From Trifolium pratense (lineage: Eukaryota > Streptophyta > Magnoliopsida > Fabales > Fabaceae), in assembly GCF_020283565.1 (NCBI RefSeq), contig NC_060065.1:31670409-31734408 (forward strand): a stretch of 64,000 bases of DNA, written 5' to 3'. The translations under genes and the position numbers were made by a program. Below the pieces are notes generated by a model. That model worked only from the letters and a program-made list of their open reading frames with translations. It did not search any database and had not been told where the DNA came from. Below, in pieces: positions 62,995 to 64,000 of the stretch. Numbering within the stretch: the first letter of the stretch is position 1; the number at the start of each line of letters is the position of its first letter.

Positions 62995-64000
62995 ATACGA
63001 GGGTGGGAAATGTACTAAGGTGGTTTTCGTACTCTAAAACATAATGATGTGCATGAGATTCTGGATATGTCCATCAAGTGCAGGACCAGATTTACAACAA
63101 TGCTGCTCTAAATAAGCGCCTATATTCTGGCTAGTGTTTCGAAACTTTCCAAAAATTTCACCAGAGTAAGTTGAATCCGGGGAAAAATTTAGACAACCAT
63201 CAAGATTGTAACATCAAAAGTTAGGTTAGGTTATTTTCTTTTTTTTACTAAATGACTTTGAAATTTAAGTAGGTGATTGTGTCCTTTGCAGAATATTACA
63301 TGGTAGACTCAAGAAATACTACATATCCACTAAACTTCAGTCTTGTCCAGGTCTCTTATGTTATTATATATTTGTAAATAAAAAAAAATTCAAATTTTGT
63401 CCCTTTAAAATTTCAAAATTTACAAATTGATCCTTATAAATTATAAAATTTTGCTAATCAATCTCTAATTTGTTAAATTTTTTAAGAATGAATAATTTGA
63501 TTGTCTAAGTAATTTTATTCCTAAATATTATTCCTATAACTTGATAGCTTAATTAGCAGTAATAGAAAGCAAATAAATGAACAAATTGAATAAAGTTGAG
63601 AAAGGAGTTGGAGTTTCGTATGAGACCAGTCATAGTAGTAGACCCAAAAAGAGCCACTTGTTGGAGTCAATAATTACTTGCTCTTCGTCTTCGGTAAAAT
63701 TTGCACGACCGAAAGCTATCTTTCGATAGATGAAGGGATATGTGAGGATTCCGATCGGGCGATAAAGATCAACCATATAATTACTTACACTTTAAACCCA
63801 ATCCCCAATAGTTCAATTGATTCAAAGTCATCTTTAATACTCAAAATAGTTCAATTGAAATGTTAGATGAGTTGATATATGCTAATTTCTTTATGTGTAG
63901 TGTAGCTCAAATTATCACCCGCTAATAATTAGCAGGTATAGAAACCAAATAAATTCAAAAAAATAGAATAAATTTGTAAAAAGGAGTTGGAGTTTTGTGT
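62995..64000. other. 3' flank with a diverged repeat reaching the window edge
   Basis: Probable 3' UTR to about 63250. Sequence at about 63545-63625 (aattagcagtaatagaaagc to aaggagttggagttt) recurs at about 63925-63995 (aattagcaggtatagaaacc to aaggagttggagttt), about 380 bases apart, and runs off the window. No gene is seen. Confidence 0.5.

Noticed and set aside
1..64000. CRISPR array, operons, bacterial attachment sites
   Set aside because: The window is plant nuclear DNA with spliced genes; the regular repeats are a 41-bp array in a transposon and minisatellites without CRISPR repeat-spacer design.

Overview
This is AT-rich plant nuclear DNA with spliced genes, plastid transit peptides, TATA promoters and dense mobile elements. 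The gene set, the legume-type MITE and SINE families and the LTR types suggest a legume, probably of the Medicago/Trifolium/pea group. That placement is inference, since no search was run.

Genes from left to right: (1) the 3' end of tubulin-folding cofactor E (777-2902, +). (2) A prenyltransferase alpha-subunit-like PTAR1 gene with ten exons (8947-13264, +). (3) An uncharacterised conserved organellar membrane protein (29343-30071, -). (4) An intronless plastid xylulose-5-phosphate/phosphate translocator, XPT (37940-39184, +). (5) A four-exon polygalacturonase (40911-42784, -). (6) BRE/BRCC45, a BRISC/BRCA1-A complex subunit with 13 exons (50893-58156, +). (7) An At4g37920-like plastid protein with six exons (59257-62994, +). 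Broken genes are a PGG-domain ankyrin protein (about 24855-25575, -), the 3' end of a second XPT copy (18297-18642, +), a plant-mobile-domain ORF with a nonsense codon (47666-48905, +) and a copia gag fragment directly behind PTAR1. The genes are ordinary housekeeping or wall genes and do not form a pathway.

The interest lies in the accessory DNA. At 5712-7765 a short LTR retrotransposon carries three near-identical LTRs, the third inverted behind a template-switched scrap of gag, and the whole is flanked by one 5-bp target duplication. At 30531-37094 a hAT transposon with an exact 8-bp duplication contains a 41-bp tandem array. The array contains a (TA)n tract, and the tract contains an endogenous pararetrovirus-like genome that is circularly permuted, so its first ORF is split between the two ends. 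Region 15.3-23 kb is a repeated locus of 'tgtccct' minisatellites and RNase H-like fragments, fused to a segmental copy of the XPT 3' end and downstream DNA. A Tourist/PIF-like element with G-rich ends lies at 27239-28235, a hAT MITE nested in a larger DNA transposon lies in a BRE intron, and a probable solo copia LTR splits the leader of the plant-mobile-domain element.

A small-scale pattern also recurs: at least ten tiny insertions, each a T- or A-run with a few tag bases, flanked by 9-17 bp direct repeats. They look like LINE-style target-primed insertions of little more than a poly(A) tail.
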